From Silene noctiflora (taxonomy: Eukaryota; Streptophyta; Magnoliopsida; Caryophyllales; Caryophyllaceae), in the NCBI GenBank assembly GCA_009801015.1, contig VHZZ01000918.1:50727-70738 (forward strand): a stretch of DNA of 20,012 nt. The letters run 5' to 3'. Positions 11,201-19,884 of this stretch are shown one piece after another (the stretch's first letter is position 1; each line of letters opens with the position of its first letter). The translations under genes were made by a program, and so were the position numbers. The notes under the pieces were generated by a model. That model ran no database searches and was not told the origin of the DNA. It saw only the letters and a list, made by a program, of their open reading frames with translations.

Positions 11201-13296
11201 TCAATATTTTGGATATGGATCGGGTTTGGATATGGATCAGTGATCCAATGAGTAAGTGGATCGAGTTTGGATCTCGCAAACCCGATCCATTGCCATCCCT
11301 AATTGATAGAGTGCATTATCTAATACCACGAAGCTCACTAATGGTCCAGGTCTGCGTCAAGTCGATTTCTAAAAATCTCCATGAATGGACATTTAAAAGC
11401 GGATAACTAATATAAATAACAAGTAACAAGGGACCTCTTTTACTACCGTTTATATTCGACCAAAATGCAAAAGTCTTAAGACAATCTTATAATAAGTTCA
11501 CATGAAAACCATTTTTACTACCAAGAGTAAAAGGATCACAAAACAACATAAAGTAGCAACAATATACTATATAAAATGGTTTGCCACCCAAAAAAGGACC
11601 TTTCACAAAAATCAAATGAGTACAAACACTATGACAAATGCTTACTAGATAAAGAGTTGCTTGTTGCTCCAAAAATGGCTATAAAAAATACAAGGGGTCA
11701 TCACTTTTGTAATACCTTTCAAATAAAAATGAAAGTAGAAAACTTCACAAAGTAAAACAAAGAATTCATATCAAGCTAAAAAAAAGGCAAAATTTCTATG
11801 AAGGTTAAAAAATAAAAAAATAAAAAAAAAGCTCTTAGGCAGCATATAATGTTAAAATGGAATAGACTAGCAAACTAATAACAGGTTGACCATCTCATTT
11901 TAATAGCGAAATTACAAAAAAATATGTTTGGTAAATATCCAATTAGTGGACTATACATCTAGTAGTATAAATTTGGAGCTTTATATCAAAGCATTTGAGC
12001 TTATATGTACAATTTACGAGCTTTATTGAAAATAATTTGAGCGACTTTATAAGAAAATTTTAACTCAAAATATTATATTGGAACTCCAAAATAATACATA
12101 TAAACTCAATAAGATTTTAATTTTAACATCTAAAAAATTAAAATGTAAATCAAAAATTTTAAAAGCTCAAAAAAATTGCATATGAACTTAGATTTGTATT
12201 GGATGTACAATGCTCATATGCATCTGGATGTATAGTCCTATTTTTGGTAAATATCACATACCAATATAAATTTCATCGGCTCAAATCCAAACTAAACCGG
12301 ATGGTCTACACTCTACCCAAAATATAAATTTCATGTATATCACAATATGCTATTCTGTATTTGAATATACTAATATTTTGGATGGCCATATCCAATGAAT
12401 ATATAGTAATTGTACATTAATCTACTACCGGGATCTTCTAGTAACCAAATCCAATGAAATAATAAATTTATCAAGGCATAAAATCATTGATTAGTCTTGA
12501 CCATTCTTGACCTGCAGCTTAAACTTAAGCTTTTTGTTGGCATGGTTTCTCGCGGTATGACAATCTACTTGTTACGCTCGAATCTACTACGGAGTAATTC
12601 TTTTCCAAACAGGTTATTTGCCAAACGGTCTTAACCAAGTTCAAAATTTTCATCTATACATTCGATAGTTAATGGATCCTAAAAATGTTGTCTGCACATC
12701 CAGAATATTTTTTTAAGCTTCTTTGCAAAGTTTATGAGCTCATTCACAAAGACAGGGCGGGTAATTTTTAAAGAGCTCAATTCCTTGACAAAGTTATTGA
12801 GCTCAGCAACTTTATAAATGAGCTGAGTAACTTTAAAGCGAATTCAATAACTTTCTTTTGGTCGTAAATACAACCGGATGTCGCCGTATCGGTTTCATCT
12901 ATCAATACATGCAAGACATCTCACCAAACAATAAAATTGAGCAAACATATATACAAACAAAAAAATAAAAAACAGCATGTTCTAGTACTGCAGCAAGTTG
13001 CTTAATCAAAACGTACGGTAACTTAAATGAAGAACTTAGGCATAACAATTAATAAAACTACCAATCCTTGTTCAAGACGGTCGGGGAAATTAAAATAAAG
13101 GAGCTAAGACCAACCGTAAATAAAAATCTGTAATAAAGAAAAAAATACCAATAGTAGGAGGAAGATCATGGAGAGCGTTAGAAATGAGAGTGACAAGCAA
13201 ACTACTTTTGCCGACACCTGAATCTCCGATCAACAAGATCTTGAATGATGCATCGTAATTACTACTTTGCCCCTGATTATTTGAGCTTGAGCTCAT
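8252..13296 (-). CDS. RABC2: RABC2-like (Rab18 family) small GTPase, six exons
   Basis: I assembled exons from GT-AG junctions at 13296-13149, 10498-10430, 10184-10119, 9692-9571, 9132-9004 and 8356-8252. They join in phase to 639 nt, 212 residues plus TGA, the usual size for plant RABC. The protein has the P-loop GDSGVGKS (24-31), switch I PPTIG with T48, WDTAGQE (70-76), NKVD (131-134), ECSAK (159-163) and a C-terminal Cys-Cys-Ser (210-212) for geranylgeranylation. VYDVTRRETFSNLSDVWAKE and YSTNQDCVKMLVGNKVDK are typical of RABC. Members switch between GTP and GDP forms on membranes; Arabidopsis RABC2a was reported to bind myosin XI on peroxisomes, and RABC1 acts at lipid droplets. No break or missing key residue is seen, so it looks functional. 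Intron 1 is 2,650 bp and carries mobile elements; the others are 245-647 bp. Confidence 0.95.
10499..10734 (-). other. Intron 1, 3' part, with first copy of a duplicated segment
   Basis: This is intron sequence of the Rab gene. From 10647 onward it is the first copy of a 128-129 bp tandem duplication; the rest shows nothing recognisable. Confidence 0.6.
10647..10914. repeat. Tandem duplication spanning a transposon end and its flank
   Basis: Copy A (10647-10774) and copy B (10775-10914) are close to identical. They start with TGGCATTCTC, run through GTAGTCATGTGAAATGTT, and end in ACCGAAGGAAAAA. Each contains about 88 bp of intron flank, the 8-bp target site ATTGATAG and the first 40 bp or so of the hAT-type element. 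Copy B has about 10 extra bases near its end (an extra AAACCGAACC-like unit). The duplication is therefore later than the transposon insertion. Confidence 0.9.
10864..11301. mobile_element. hAT-type nonautonomous element (MITE) in intron 1
   Basis: The element is 438 bp, with 13-bp terminal inverted repeats TAGGGATGGCAAT at 10864-10876 and ATTGCCATCCCTA at 11289-11301. Exact 8-bp target copies ATTGATAG lie at 10856-10863 and 11302-11309. TAGGGATGGCAA ends with 8-bp duplications are typical of plant hAT elements. The interior repeats units such as GGATCGGGTATGGAT and their complements (AACCCGATCCA), with no transposase. An extra left end (10735-10774) results from the tandem duplication. Confidence 0.9.
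11310..11946. other. Intron 1, middle, nothing recognised
   Basis: AT-rich intron DNA with A-rich runs near 11780-11830. I see no gene, clear repeat or RNA gene. Confidence 0.5.
11948..12238. repeat. Inverted-repeat element, possible MITE
   Basis: GGACTATACATCTAG at 11948-11962 and CTGGATGTATAGTCC at 12224-12238 are inverted copies with one mismatch, enclosing about 260 bp of very AT-rich DNA. A 13-bp direct repeat TTTGGTAAATATC lies just outside each end, but at unequal distances, so it is not a clean target duplication. No coding sequence. It could be a decayed MITE or a chance palindrome. Confidence 0.4.
12239..13148. other. Intron 1, 5' part, with short GAGCT-rich patch
   Basis: Unrecognised AT-rich intron. 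At about 12715-12855 the units GAGCTC and AACTTTAT/AAGTTTAT recur several times at irregular spacing. Nothing codes here. The donor site is GTATTT at 13148-13143, minus strand. Confidence 0.45.
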
Positions 13297-13620
13297 CTCT
13301 GGAATATAATATATATAATATATATAATCCCTTCTCTCTCTATGCCCTTTATGTAAAAATGTAATGAATCAAGGAGGTTTTAATTAGTATAGTTATATGT
13401 TATAGGAGGAGGAGGAGTATTTAAGTAGGACAAATAAAGAGGAAGAGTGTGAATTTATTATAATAATGGCGAATAAATGAGGTATTAAGTATTGCGGAGA
13501 GGAGTAATGTGATTTATGTGAAGAGGTTATGGAATAAGAATATCTTGGTTTGGTTGTAGAGCTAGATATAACCTTCACCTATAGGTAATTGCTTCCTTGC
13601 TTTAAGTATACCCTATATAG
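13297..13620 (-). promoter_or_regulatory. 5' UTR and candidate core promoter of the RABC2-like gene
   Basis: The minus strand has a TATA-like CTATATAG at 13613-13620, which would place the start near 13580-13585 and give a 5' UTR of about 285 bp. The UTR holds an AT dinucleotide run just before the ATG (about 13305-13328) and a CT/GA-rich tract near 13331-13342. Both are common in plant leaders. The transcription start is inferred, not seen. Confidence 0.45.
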
Positions 13621-14052
13621 TTACTTCCTCCTCCCCACTCCATTCTATCACTTTCATTTTTATACACTATTTACAAATAATCATTCAATTTCAATTTTCT
13701 CTCAATATTATATATTCATGTAGAAACTTGTTTAATTCGTCTTTACGAGTAGATTAAAAATATCTTACTTTTATAATTTTTGCAAATACGTAACTAACAA
13801 TATTTAGCGCGTAAAACACGCGTTGGCAAACGTGAAAAGGTAAAGTGGTAGAGTGAAGTTGAATGAAAGAAATATATATTTACATCACATATTCTTTTGA
13901 ATAAACGACTGGATAAGAAGGTCGTCTTTGTATATTTACCAAATCTATTTGTATTACACTATTACTTTGTACTACTTACGTTAGGTTTTTTTACTTTTTA
14001 GTGCTCCTCGGTTTGCTCTGTAGTTGGTGCATATGTAATAAACCGTATGTTT
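13621..14052. other. Upstream flank of the Rab gene, nothing recognised
   Basis: AT-rich intergenic DNA beyond the candidate TATA box. It may hold further promoter elements of the Rab gene, but none can be named with confidence. Confidence 0.4.
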
Positions 14053-14196
14053 AGGTCCTATTCTTTTGGACTGAAACTATCTAAATTGAACTGAACTTAA
14101 TGGAGTTGAACTGAACTAAAGTAAGGGTTAATTTGTGAAGAGAAGAGTTGAACTGAACTGAAATGAGCTGAAATTAAATTCAAAAGAATAGGGCCT
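14053..14196. mobile_element. 144-bp MITE with CCTATTCTTTTG ends
   Basis: AGGTCCTATTCTTTTG at 14053-14068 and CAAAAGAATAGGGCCT at 14181-14196 are 16-bp inverted repeats with one mismatch. The interior is built of GAACTGAACT-like units and has no frame. The flanks show no clean target duplication, so the superfamily is open. Confidence 0.65.
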
Positions 14197-14299
14197 TGTA
14201 TAAAATAGTACACGTTTGTCTACAAAAAAGACTCAATAAATGATCCAAAAATAATGAGCCATGAACAGGGTTGTTTTCAGCTATGGCACGAGATCTTGG
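14197..14299. other. Short intergenic spacer
   Basis: Nothing recognisable between the MITE and the LTR-like stretch. Confidence 0.3.
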
Positions 14300-14811
14300 T
14301 ACAGCTCGGAATGGAATAAAATATCGTCTTATTTATTATTATTAGGCTTATTATTATTTCAGGATAAGTAATTAGTTTTTTTCCTAGTTAGTTTTTTTCT
14401 TATTTCAATTTTTGGAAGTTTAATTATCTACTATATCTTTTAGGTAGTTTATTATTAAGCAAGAATAAGATCTCATCAGAGATACTAGATCAGTTATTAG
14501 CTTATTTTTGAAGCCTATATAAAGCGTGCATTGGCTGTCATGATAGATTATGATATTGAATAAAAAACAATGAGTTTTTCGTTTACAATTGTAAGCACGG
14601 TTCAACGAGTTCGTTCCAAAACTGTTATTGTTTGATGCGTTTTCAAGCATTAACCCGAGTTATAATCAATAGGTCTTGATTATAATTCACCATTATTCGA
14701 TCTATGGTCTAGATCGAATAAATATCCCATTGTTTTGGGATATTACCGGATTTTGAAGCAAATATCTCTTTTTCTTTATTGTTCATTATTATGTTAAACC
14801 GCTTCCGCACA
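14300..14811 (+). repeat. Possible solo LTR or LTR remnant
   Basis: The stretch has LTR-like architecture on the plus strand: a TATA box (CCTATATAAAGCG near 14515-14527), an AATAAA about 35 bp later (near 14558), and a 3' part ending in CCGCTTCCGCACA like many plant Copia LTRs. Neither a matching partner LTR nor a target duplication is visible, and the left edge is a guess. Fossil; it could equally be ordinary intergenic DNA. Confidence 0.3.
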
Positions 14812-15204
14812 ACTTTCGTATCAATAAACAAATCAAATCGTTTTGAATTTAATCTGTATAAAAGATTACGTTTTTAAGAATACTTAAACTATACTTTCTC
14901 TCTCTCGTTTTTTTTCTTTTTCTTTTGGCACAAAGTTCAAAAAAATGAGATGGGATCATTTGTGGTTATTATTATTGGATGACAAGTGGACGATAATAAA
15001 GGTGGAAGAAACCATCTATATACTGAAAGATAAAACTTGTAAATATCGTCCATACATTGCACGAGGTCTATACTAGTTATCCATTATAAAAGCATTCATA
15101 ATATAGAATAATAAACAAATGAGTGAGAAACCCAAAAATAGAATAAATGAGACTGGGTGTAACAAGTTAGACAAATTCTCGCTTAAAATGGGTGTATCTT
15201 ATGT
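14812..15204. other. Intergenic DNA, nothing recognised
   Basis: AT-rich, with a CT-rich run near 14897-14935. No gene or repeat can be supported. Confidence 0.4.
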
Positions 15205-15492
15205 TAGGGATGGCAATGGGTCGGATTGGATCGTGTTTTACAAGATCCACACCCGATCCACTTGCTTAGTGGATTACAGATTCATATCCATACTCAATCC
15301 ATATCCAAAATTTTAAAATTCATACCCGATCCATTATACTTTTTTCATACCCATACCCACTCCAAATCCATACCCGATCCACCATATAATCCAAAACTCA
15401 TTCCGAAATTTGATTTGACTACATAAAAAATTAATCTTATATAAGAAAATTAAAATTTCAGATTTAATAAAGCCTAAATTTTCAAAAATATC
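15205..15492. mobile_element. Truncated second copy of the hAT-type element, inverted
   Basis: This begins TAGGGATGGCAAT, and for about 288 bp it follows the reverse complement of the intron-1 element (10864-11301). Shared landmarks in the same order are CCCGATCCACTT, TCCATACCCGATCCA, CCATATAATCCAAAA and TAATAAAGCCTAAATTTTCA. It stops at about the middle of the family sequence and has no second terminal repeat, so the other half has been lost. Confidence 0.8.
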
Positions 15493-15544
15493 CAATTAAT
15501 CTTATACTAAGTGCTTATGATAGTATTTAGCTCGTTATAATATT

Positions 15545-15645
15545 TGTTTTTTTGTCGCATTACAATAGAGGAGAGGGGGGATTCGAACCTTGGACCTATT
15601 GTCCACAATACCTCCGTCTTAACCACTAGACTAAGACATCCTCGG
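15545..15645 (-). mobile_element. tRNA-derived SINE, 101 bp
   Basis: The minus strand has an RNA polymerase III box A, TAGTCTAGTGG (15633-15623), and a box B, GGTTCGAATCC (15589-15579), 33 bp apart, in a tRNA-like head. A short body ends in GCGACAAAAAAAC. The insert is bracketed by 17-bp direct repeats that match at 15 positions (TAGCTCGTTATAATATT at 15528-15544, TAGTTCGTTTTAATATT at 15646-15662), as made by LINE-type retroposition. The anticodon arm does not fold as in a true tRNA. SINEs need a partner LINE for movement; none is in the window. Confidence 0.85.
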
Positions 15646-15662
15646 TAGTTCGTTTTAATATT

Positions 15663-16290
15663 AAAAACGGATATTTCTGTATTAAGGGATCGAGACTAAC
15701 TAAACGAGTTGAAGGGTGGTTGGTTTTATTAGTCAAATGAGTGTTTAACAAGTGTAGATTGGCTCCACCTAATTGATAGGGCTAGCTTAAGTTTGAATGA
15801 CATATTTTGATGGCAGAGTTTGAATGACTTGAAAAAGAAAAGAATTAAAACATACTAGTAAACGACTAAATGTAATATAAAATGTTGGAAATGTATAGCT
15901 AAAATGTATCACAAATTCTTATTTAAAGAAGATATTATTCGTTTTAAACTTAAGACGGATTAAATAGCTACTGTACTATTTTTATAGAAACACAAAATAA
16001 AATGTCTAGATGTCTTTATCTATACAAGTGGTATTGATATATCCATTTTAATAGAGACGTATTTTAAATGTATAGGTTGTTTTGAGGTTTGAAGAATGAA
16101 CATCCTCAGGTGGTGGAGCATATCAGGTGTGGCCTCATATTACAGATAACGACGTCTTTATTAATGATCGTACCCACCCCCCAGCATACCCCTACTATTG
16201 AGACAGGGGTGCCACAATAATACAATATACACTCTTCTATTATTCAATGTATTTGGATTTAAATTTAGAAAACTATAAAATATCGATTTG
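15663..16290. other. Intergenic DNA, nothing recognised
   Basis: Mixed AT-rich sequence with a GC-richer patch near 16105-16215. No reading frame or RNA gene stands out. Confidence 0.4.
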
Positions 16291-16298
16291 GATATTTA

Positions 16299-16497
16299 AA
16301 GCGTCTTGCTTGTAATTGACACTATCCATCACATGCTAAAGACGGATAGTATCCCTCTCACAATAAGGCAAGAGGAAGGGCAAGTGGGGAAAAAATGGAG
16401 CACTCGATGAATAATATCACTTGCATATTGTGAGAGGGACACTATTCGTCTTCAGCTTGTGACGGACTGTGCCCGTCTACAATGAGAATTTGTGTTT
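16299..16497. mobile_element. 199-bp MITE with long terminal inverted repeats
   Basis: The two halves are inverted copies over about 70 bp. GACGGATAGTATCCCTCTCA on the left answers TGAGAGGGACACTATTCGTC on the right, and the homology extends outward through ATCCATCAC / GTGACGGAC. Exact 8-bp copies of GATATTTA (16291-16298 and 16498-16505) sit outside. The interior has no coding sequence. Long TIRs recall Mutator-type MITEs, an 8-bp duplication recalls hAT; I leave the superfamily open. Confidence 0.75.
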
Positions 16498-16505
16498 GAT
16501 ATTTA

Positions 16506-17615
16506 CATTTAATTAATTTCACCACGATACTTTATATTATGTAATATTATTGTCATATATCAATATGCATAATTTATTCTCATACTTGGAAGTACTTTGT
16601 ATGATCTTTTTGCTTTATTATGTTGTGAGAGTACAAATAATATATTTCTTTTGTTAAATCAAAAGGTAATAGAAAAAATTTTTTTTTTACTATTCAAAGA
16701 AATTACAAAGAACTTATAAAATCTATCAAAATGGAGACCCGCCATTCAGTAGACCATGCTCTGGCCACTAATTTTAAAACCGAGACCCTCAGCCGAGCCT
16801 GAACCAATAGCCACTCATAGTCCCTAGTTATAATGTTAAAGAATACGGACAATCAAGTGACAATTGCAAAAAGTATAAGATTTCTAAAACAAATTAAAGT
16901 ACATAATTTGAGAAAGGTGAGGCAGCAATGATATTAGGTGAGCAACATCTCTCTAAAATACAGGTGTTACACTAGAACAGGCAATGCTGTCGCATACTCG
17001 ATTTCCCAATTCGTCATCATAAATAAGTGTGCATTTCGAGTTGGTAACATGCTGGGCATGGTGTGTCAATTTCTGTATTGTTATCATACTACACTATACA
17101 CATGCATATTTACATCAATTCTTCCTACGTTCCATGCCCCCCCATAAAGTATACTAGCTCTCAATTTTCAATATAGGTGATATACACCTTTTTCAGACAT
17201 ATAGGTTTACTTTCAACTTATTAAAAACGTCGACAAATAAGACTGTTGTATAACACACGATAGTCTCATCTTATATTACACAACTATACGAGTTAGAGGT
17301 CTTTGTTCTGTTTCCAATCTTTATACGACCTTTAAATTTTATTTTCAAGGAGTAATTTTTGTATGTGAATGGCGATATCAGGGCAATTTTGATGCTAATA
17401 CGTTTGGCCGTTCCGTACACAGGTCTTGAGTATTGATTATCCATGACTTTAGCCGCTAAACTAACTTCAAATTTTGGAGCTAACATAGACATACTTTAAA
17501 GCTTCACACAATCTCAAAAACTAACAAAACTACTTTGGTATCGAATTGTCCGACCACAATCATTACAATAGTTGTTATCTTAGTTGTTGAGAGATATTTT
17601 AATCCCTTGGGAGGT
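16506..17615. other. Intergenic DNA, nothing recognised
   Basis: Only scattered short frames without family resemblance. The part from about 17270 to 17615 lies directly downstream of the SF3A2 pseudogene and may be what remains of its tail or 3' region, but no proline-rich coding is visible. Confidence 0.4.
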
Positions 17616-18275
17616 CTAAAGATTATAAAGACATACATTGAACATCTTGGAGTCAGGGTGGCATTGTGAGAAGAACCTAGGGGTAGACTTGCCGATTTCT
17701 GTAGCCGGAACCTGCAATGCAATAAAACCAAAAATCACCTACGGTTAGTAATAAAAATTAAGAATCTAAGACACCAATCCGATTAGGCTCACCGTGAACC
17801 CTATATTTTTGTATGGTTCAACAGCGAACAACAGATACTGGAATCTTTTTTCAAAAGATTCAACCCTCTGTAACCAAGAAAGGAGCAAGTTTAGCAAAGA
17901 CAGCATAACAGCTAAACAGATCGATAAAATGTCATCATTGGTGAAAAGGAAAATGTCAAAATATTAGAAAGAAAAACTCACAAAACCTGCTCAAAAGAAC
18001 AGATAAAATTGATGCCTTGGTCTTGCATTATCCTCTATCTCAGGATACTTGATCTATCGTTGATATGAAACAAAAATCCAACATCAAGCGATGAACAAAA
18101 TTTACAAGCATATACTTTTGCGACCAAAGATTAGAAAGTGAGTCATACATGAGACAATATCACATGTGAGACAACCTGAATAAACAAGAGCCCTATGCTT
18201 TGTGTCTTGAGTCATATTGCTTAGTAACTCCGTACCCAGGCTTCCTACCAATCTTGACTACAGACTCAGAAACAA
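17616..18275 (-). pseudogene. SF3A2: SF3A2 (SF3a66/Prp11) pseudogene, C-terminal half, introns retained
   Basis: Four exon-like blocks read in order on the minus strand: about 18275-18176 (VVKIGRKPGYGVTKQYDS), 18053-17987 (IKYPEIEDNARPRHQF), 17867-17793 (RFQYLLFAVEPYKNIGF) and 17711-17616 (VPATEIGKSTPRFFSQ, then HPDSKMF). They follow plant SF3A2, the U2 snRNP SF3a subunit, after its zinc finger. Introns of 122, 119 and 81 bp with GT-AG ends separate them, so this is a DNA-level duplicate, not a retrocopy. It is broken. Block 1 has an in-frame TAG where the family has Gln and is one base short near its end. Block 2 has one extra T after PRHQF. Block 4 stops 31 residues in, so the Pro-rich tail is missing. 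Changed residues (Trp to Cys in FSQCHPD) agree. The N-terminal zinc-finger exons were not found. Confidence 0.88.
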
Positions 18276-19269
18276 AGTGTTTAGGCAATCGAGCAAAGGA
18301 AAACCATAGAAAATTGTTTTGTAAATATGGCATGTTATTTATCATGACATCGCAGAGATCCAATAGAACGATAAACAGTTGTTTTAGAAGGCAACTATAA
18401 AAGAACATTTATCCTTTACCTATTTTTCATTGATGTACTCCCTTACTCCCTGGAATGGGGTTAGACAGTAGAACAGAAGATTACATGAATAAAACGCACC
18501 AGGCCCATTTCCCACAAAATCAAACATCCGAGAAAGGAAGAGAGTCCTATATCAGATTTGAAGGAGTTATGTCCGTTGTCCTATCTCCTATCAACATCTA
18601 GAGTGACATTCAGACTATCAGCATTAACCTAGTATTCGAATCTGGCACAGACCACAATCGTAGAGGCACATCATCTTAATTAAAACTCGTCCGCTCTGCT
18701 TAAGCAGACAAAGGACCGGCATATAATGTGTCTGAGGTATCACGACAGAAGCGGAAGATTGAAAGTAAATGAGAGGAGTCTCAGATGCTGATCCTAGGCT
18801 CTTAGCCGGTTCCTCCTGTTTTCTGTATTAGTAGTCACACTTTCACTTAGGTACCATGCCCAATTACATGACAGCATAACCAGATTATATTGTGTATAGT
18901 CTCTGCCTTGTATCATGTTTCGCTTAGTTCAAACAACATAGAGAGAGACCTCGAATTGGTCGTGGACGAACTAATGCCAGCATCTTCCTATGTTGCACTT
19001 AAGCAATAATAGATGCACGGGCTGTAATACCATCAATACCTATTTCTCATATGAATGTGCATTCCCACTAAATATTCAAGAAACAAATCATCCTCGACCA
19101 TTTTGTGTACTTGTCATTTTGTCAGGGATGATGGGGTCTATAACGGACATAAACAACTCTGAATCCTACCAGCTAAATGATAATGCTGCCATACTAGTAG
19201 GCACGTAAATAAAGAAGCAAGAGAAGGTCCGTGGCCTAGATGAAACCAAGAAAACCACCCAATCTCAAA
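18276..19269. other. Intergenic DNA upstream of the SF3A2 pseudogene
   Basis: If the duplicate were complete, the zinc-finger exons should lie here on the minus strand. I searched for the C-x2-C...H-x5-H region and its NYLAHTQGKRH neighbourhood and saw nothing similar. No other gene is visible. Confidence 0.4.
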
Positions 19270-19500
19270 TCACAGTTCAGAGTTACCAGATAACATTGCA
19301 AGAAATTTTTCGACGTTTGTAATCTCGTATAACTGAACAGTAAACAAAGGAACCTCGCATCCACCAAGTAACACATTACCGCGTTTGTCAATGGTCATAA
19401 GCTCTACTGAAAAGAGCCCAGATGGCACCAAAATAACCCACAGCTAAGCTAGAAATCGGATATCGTCCCTTGGAAAACTCAAACACTACCTCTATCCCTT
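19270..19500 (-). other. Stop-poor stretch, possibly decayed coding sequence
   Basis: On the minus strand one frame stays open for about 60 codons up to a TGA at 19270-19272 and includes MTIDKRGNVLLGGCEVPLF. An adjoining frame reads SSLAVGYFGAIWALFS. The first phrase loosely recalls the D-x3-N-x2-L pattern of Sm/LSM proteins, but I cannot align it further, and a third frame is also open. It may be a broken exon or a chance open stretch. Confidence 0.2.
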
Positions 19501-19739
19501 ATCTGCTGAAACATGGGAACTAATATGCTACTTGAGCAATATGTACTTTTGAGTTTTGAACGTTCGACTCATATTGCGCTTTATGCATACAGGATACACC
19601 ACCTGGCACAGTGGTAGCTAAAACCACTGCCCATGTTAGCCACCAACAAACTATAAGCCCTCTCACTTTAATAGATCCACCTCCAAGATCCGTAAATTCC
19701 ACGCACCGAATTCACACTGGTCTAGTTAGTGTATGGAAA

Positions 19740-19884
19740 CCCCCTCACACGGATGCCCTTGGGCTTGAAATGTGGATGCAACTGCAGACCTCCCTATACC
19801 ACAGTGGCTCTAATATCATGTCAAGAAACCATCTCAACCAAAAGCTGATGGTTGAAGTCCCAAGATCAATTTTATACTCTAACA
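19740..19884 (-). mobile_element. TRIM-like short LTR remnant
   Basis: On the minus strand a 66-bp TG...CA unit (19884-19819, starting TGTTAGAGTATAAAAT and ending GTTTCTTGACA) is followed at once by TGATATTAGAGCCA, close to the tRNA-Met primer site TGGTATCAGAGCCA. A purine tract GTGAGGGGG lies about 65 bp further on (19748-19740). LTR, primer site and purine tract with almost nothing between them is the layout of TRIM elements. The second LTR is not recognisable, so this is an incomplete fossil. Confidence 0.5.

Noticed and set aside
11128-11406. Open frame of about 92 codons with MDRVWIW-like repeats
   Set aside because: It arises from the GGATCGGGTATGGAT repeats of the hAT-type element and has no family resemblance.
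12715-12855. Recurrent GAGCTC/AACTTTAT units as a regulatory array
   Set aside because: Spacing and sequence are too irregular, and the patch lies in AT-rich intron where such matches are easy to find.
13090-13296. Truncated Rab protein of 68 residues
   Set aside because: The frame runs past the splice donor at 13148 into intron 1. The true protein continues in five more exons.
15196-15505. 8-bp target duplication (TCTTATGT / TCTTATAC) around the second hAT copy
   Set aside because: Only six of eight bases match, and the right side lacks a terminal repeat, so the match is probably chance in AT-rich DNA.
15545-15645. Functional tRNA gene on the minus strand
   Set aside because: Box A and box B are present, but the acceptor and anticodon stems do not form, and target duplications bracket the unit. 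It is a SINE.
17271-17492. Minus-strand open frame of 73 codons downstream of the SF3A2 pseudogene
   Set aside because: No Pro-rich SF3A2 tail or other known motif; length is within chance.
18193-18408. Separate 71-codon gene beginning with ATG at 18408
   Set aside because: Only its last third matches anything, and that is the first block of the SF3A2 pseudogene. The rest looks like intron.
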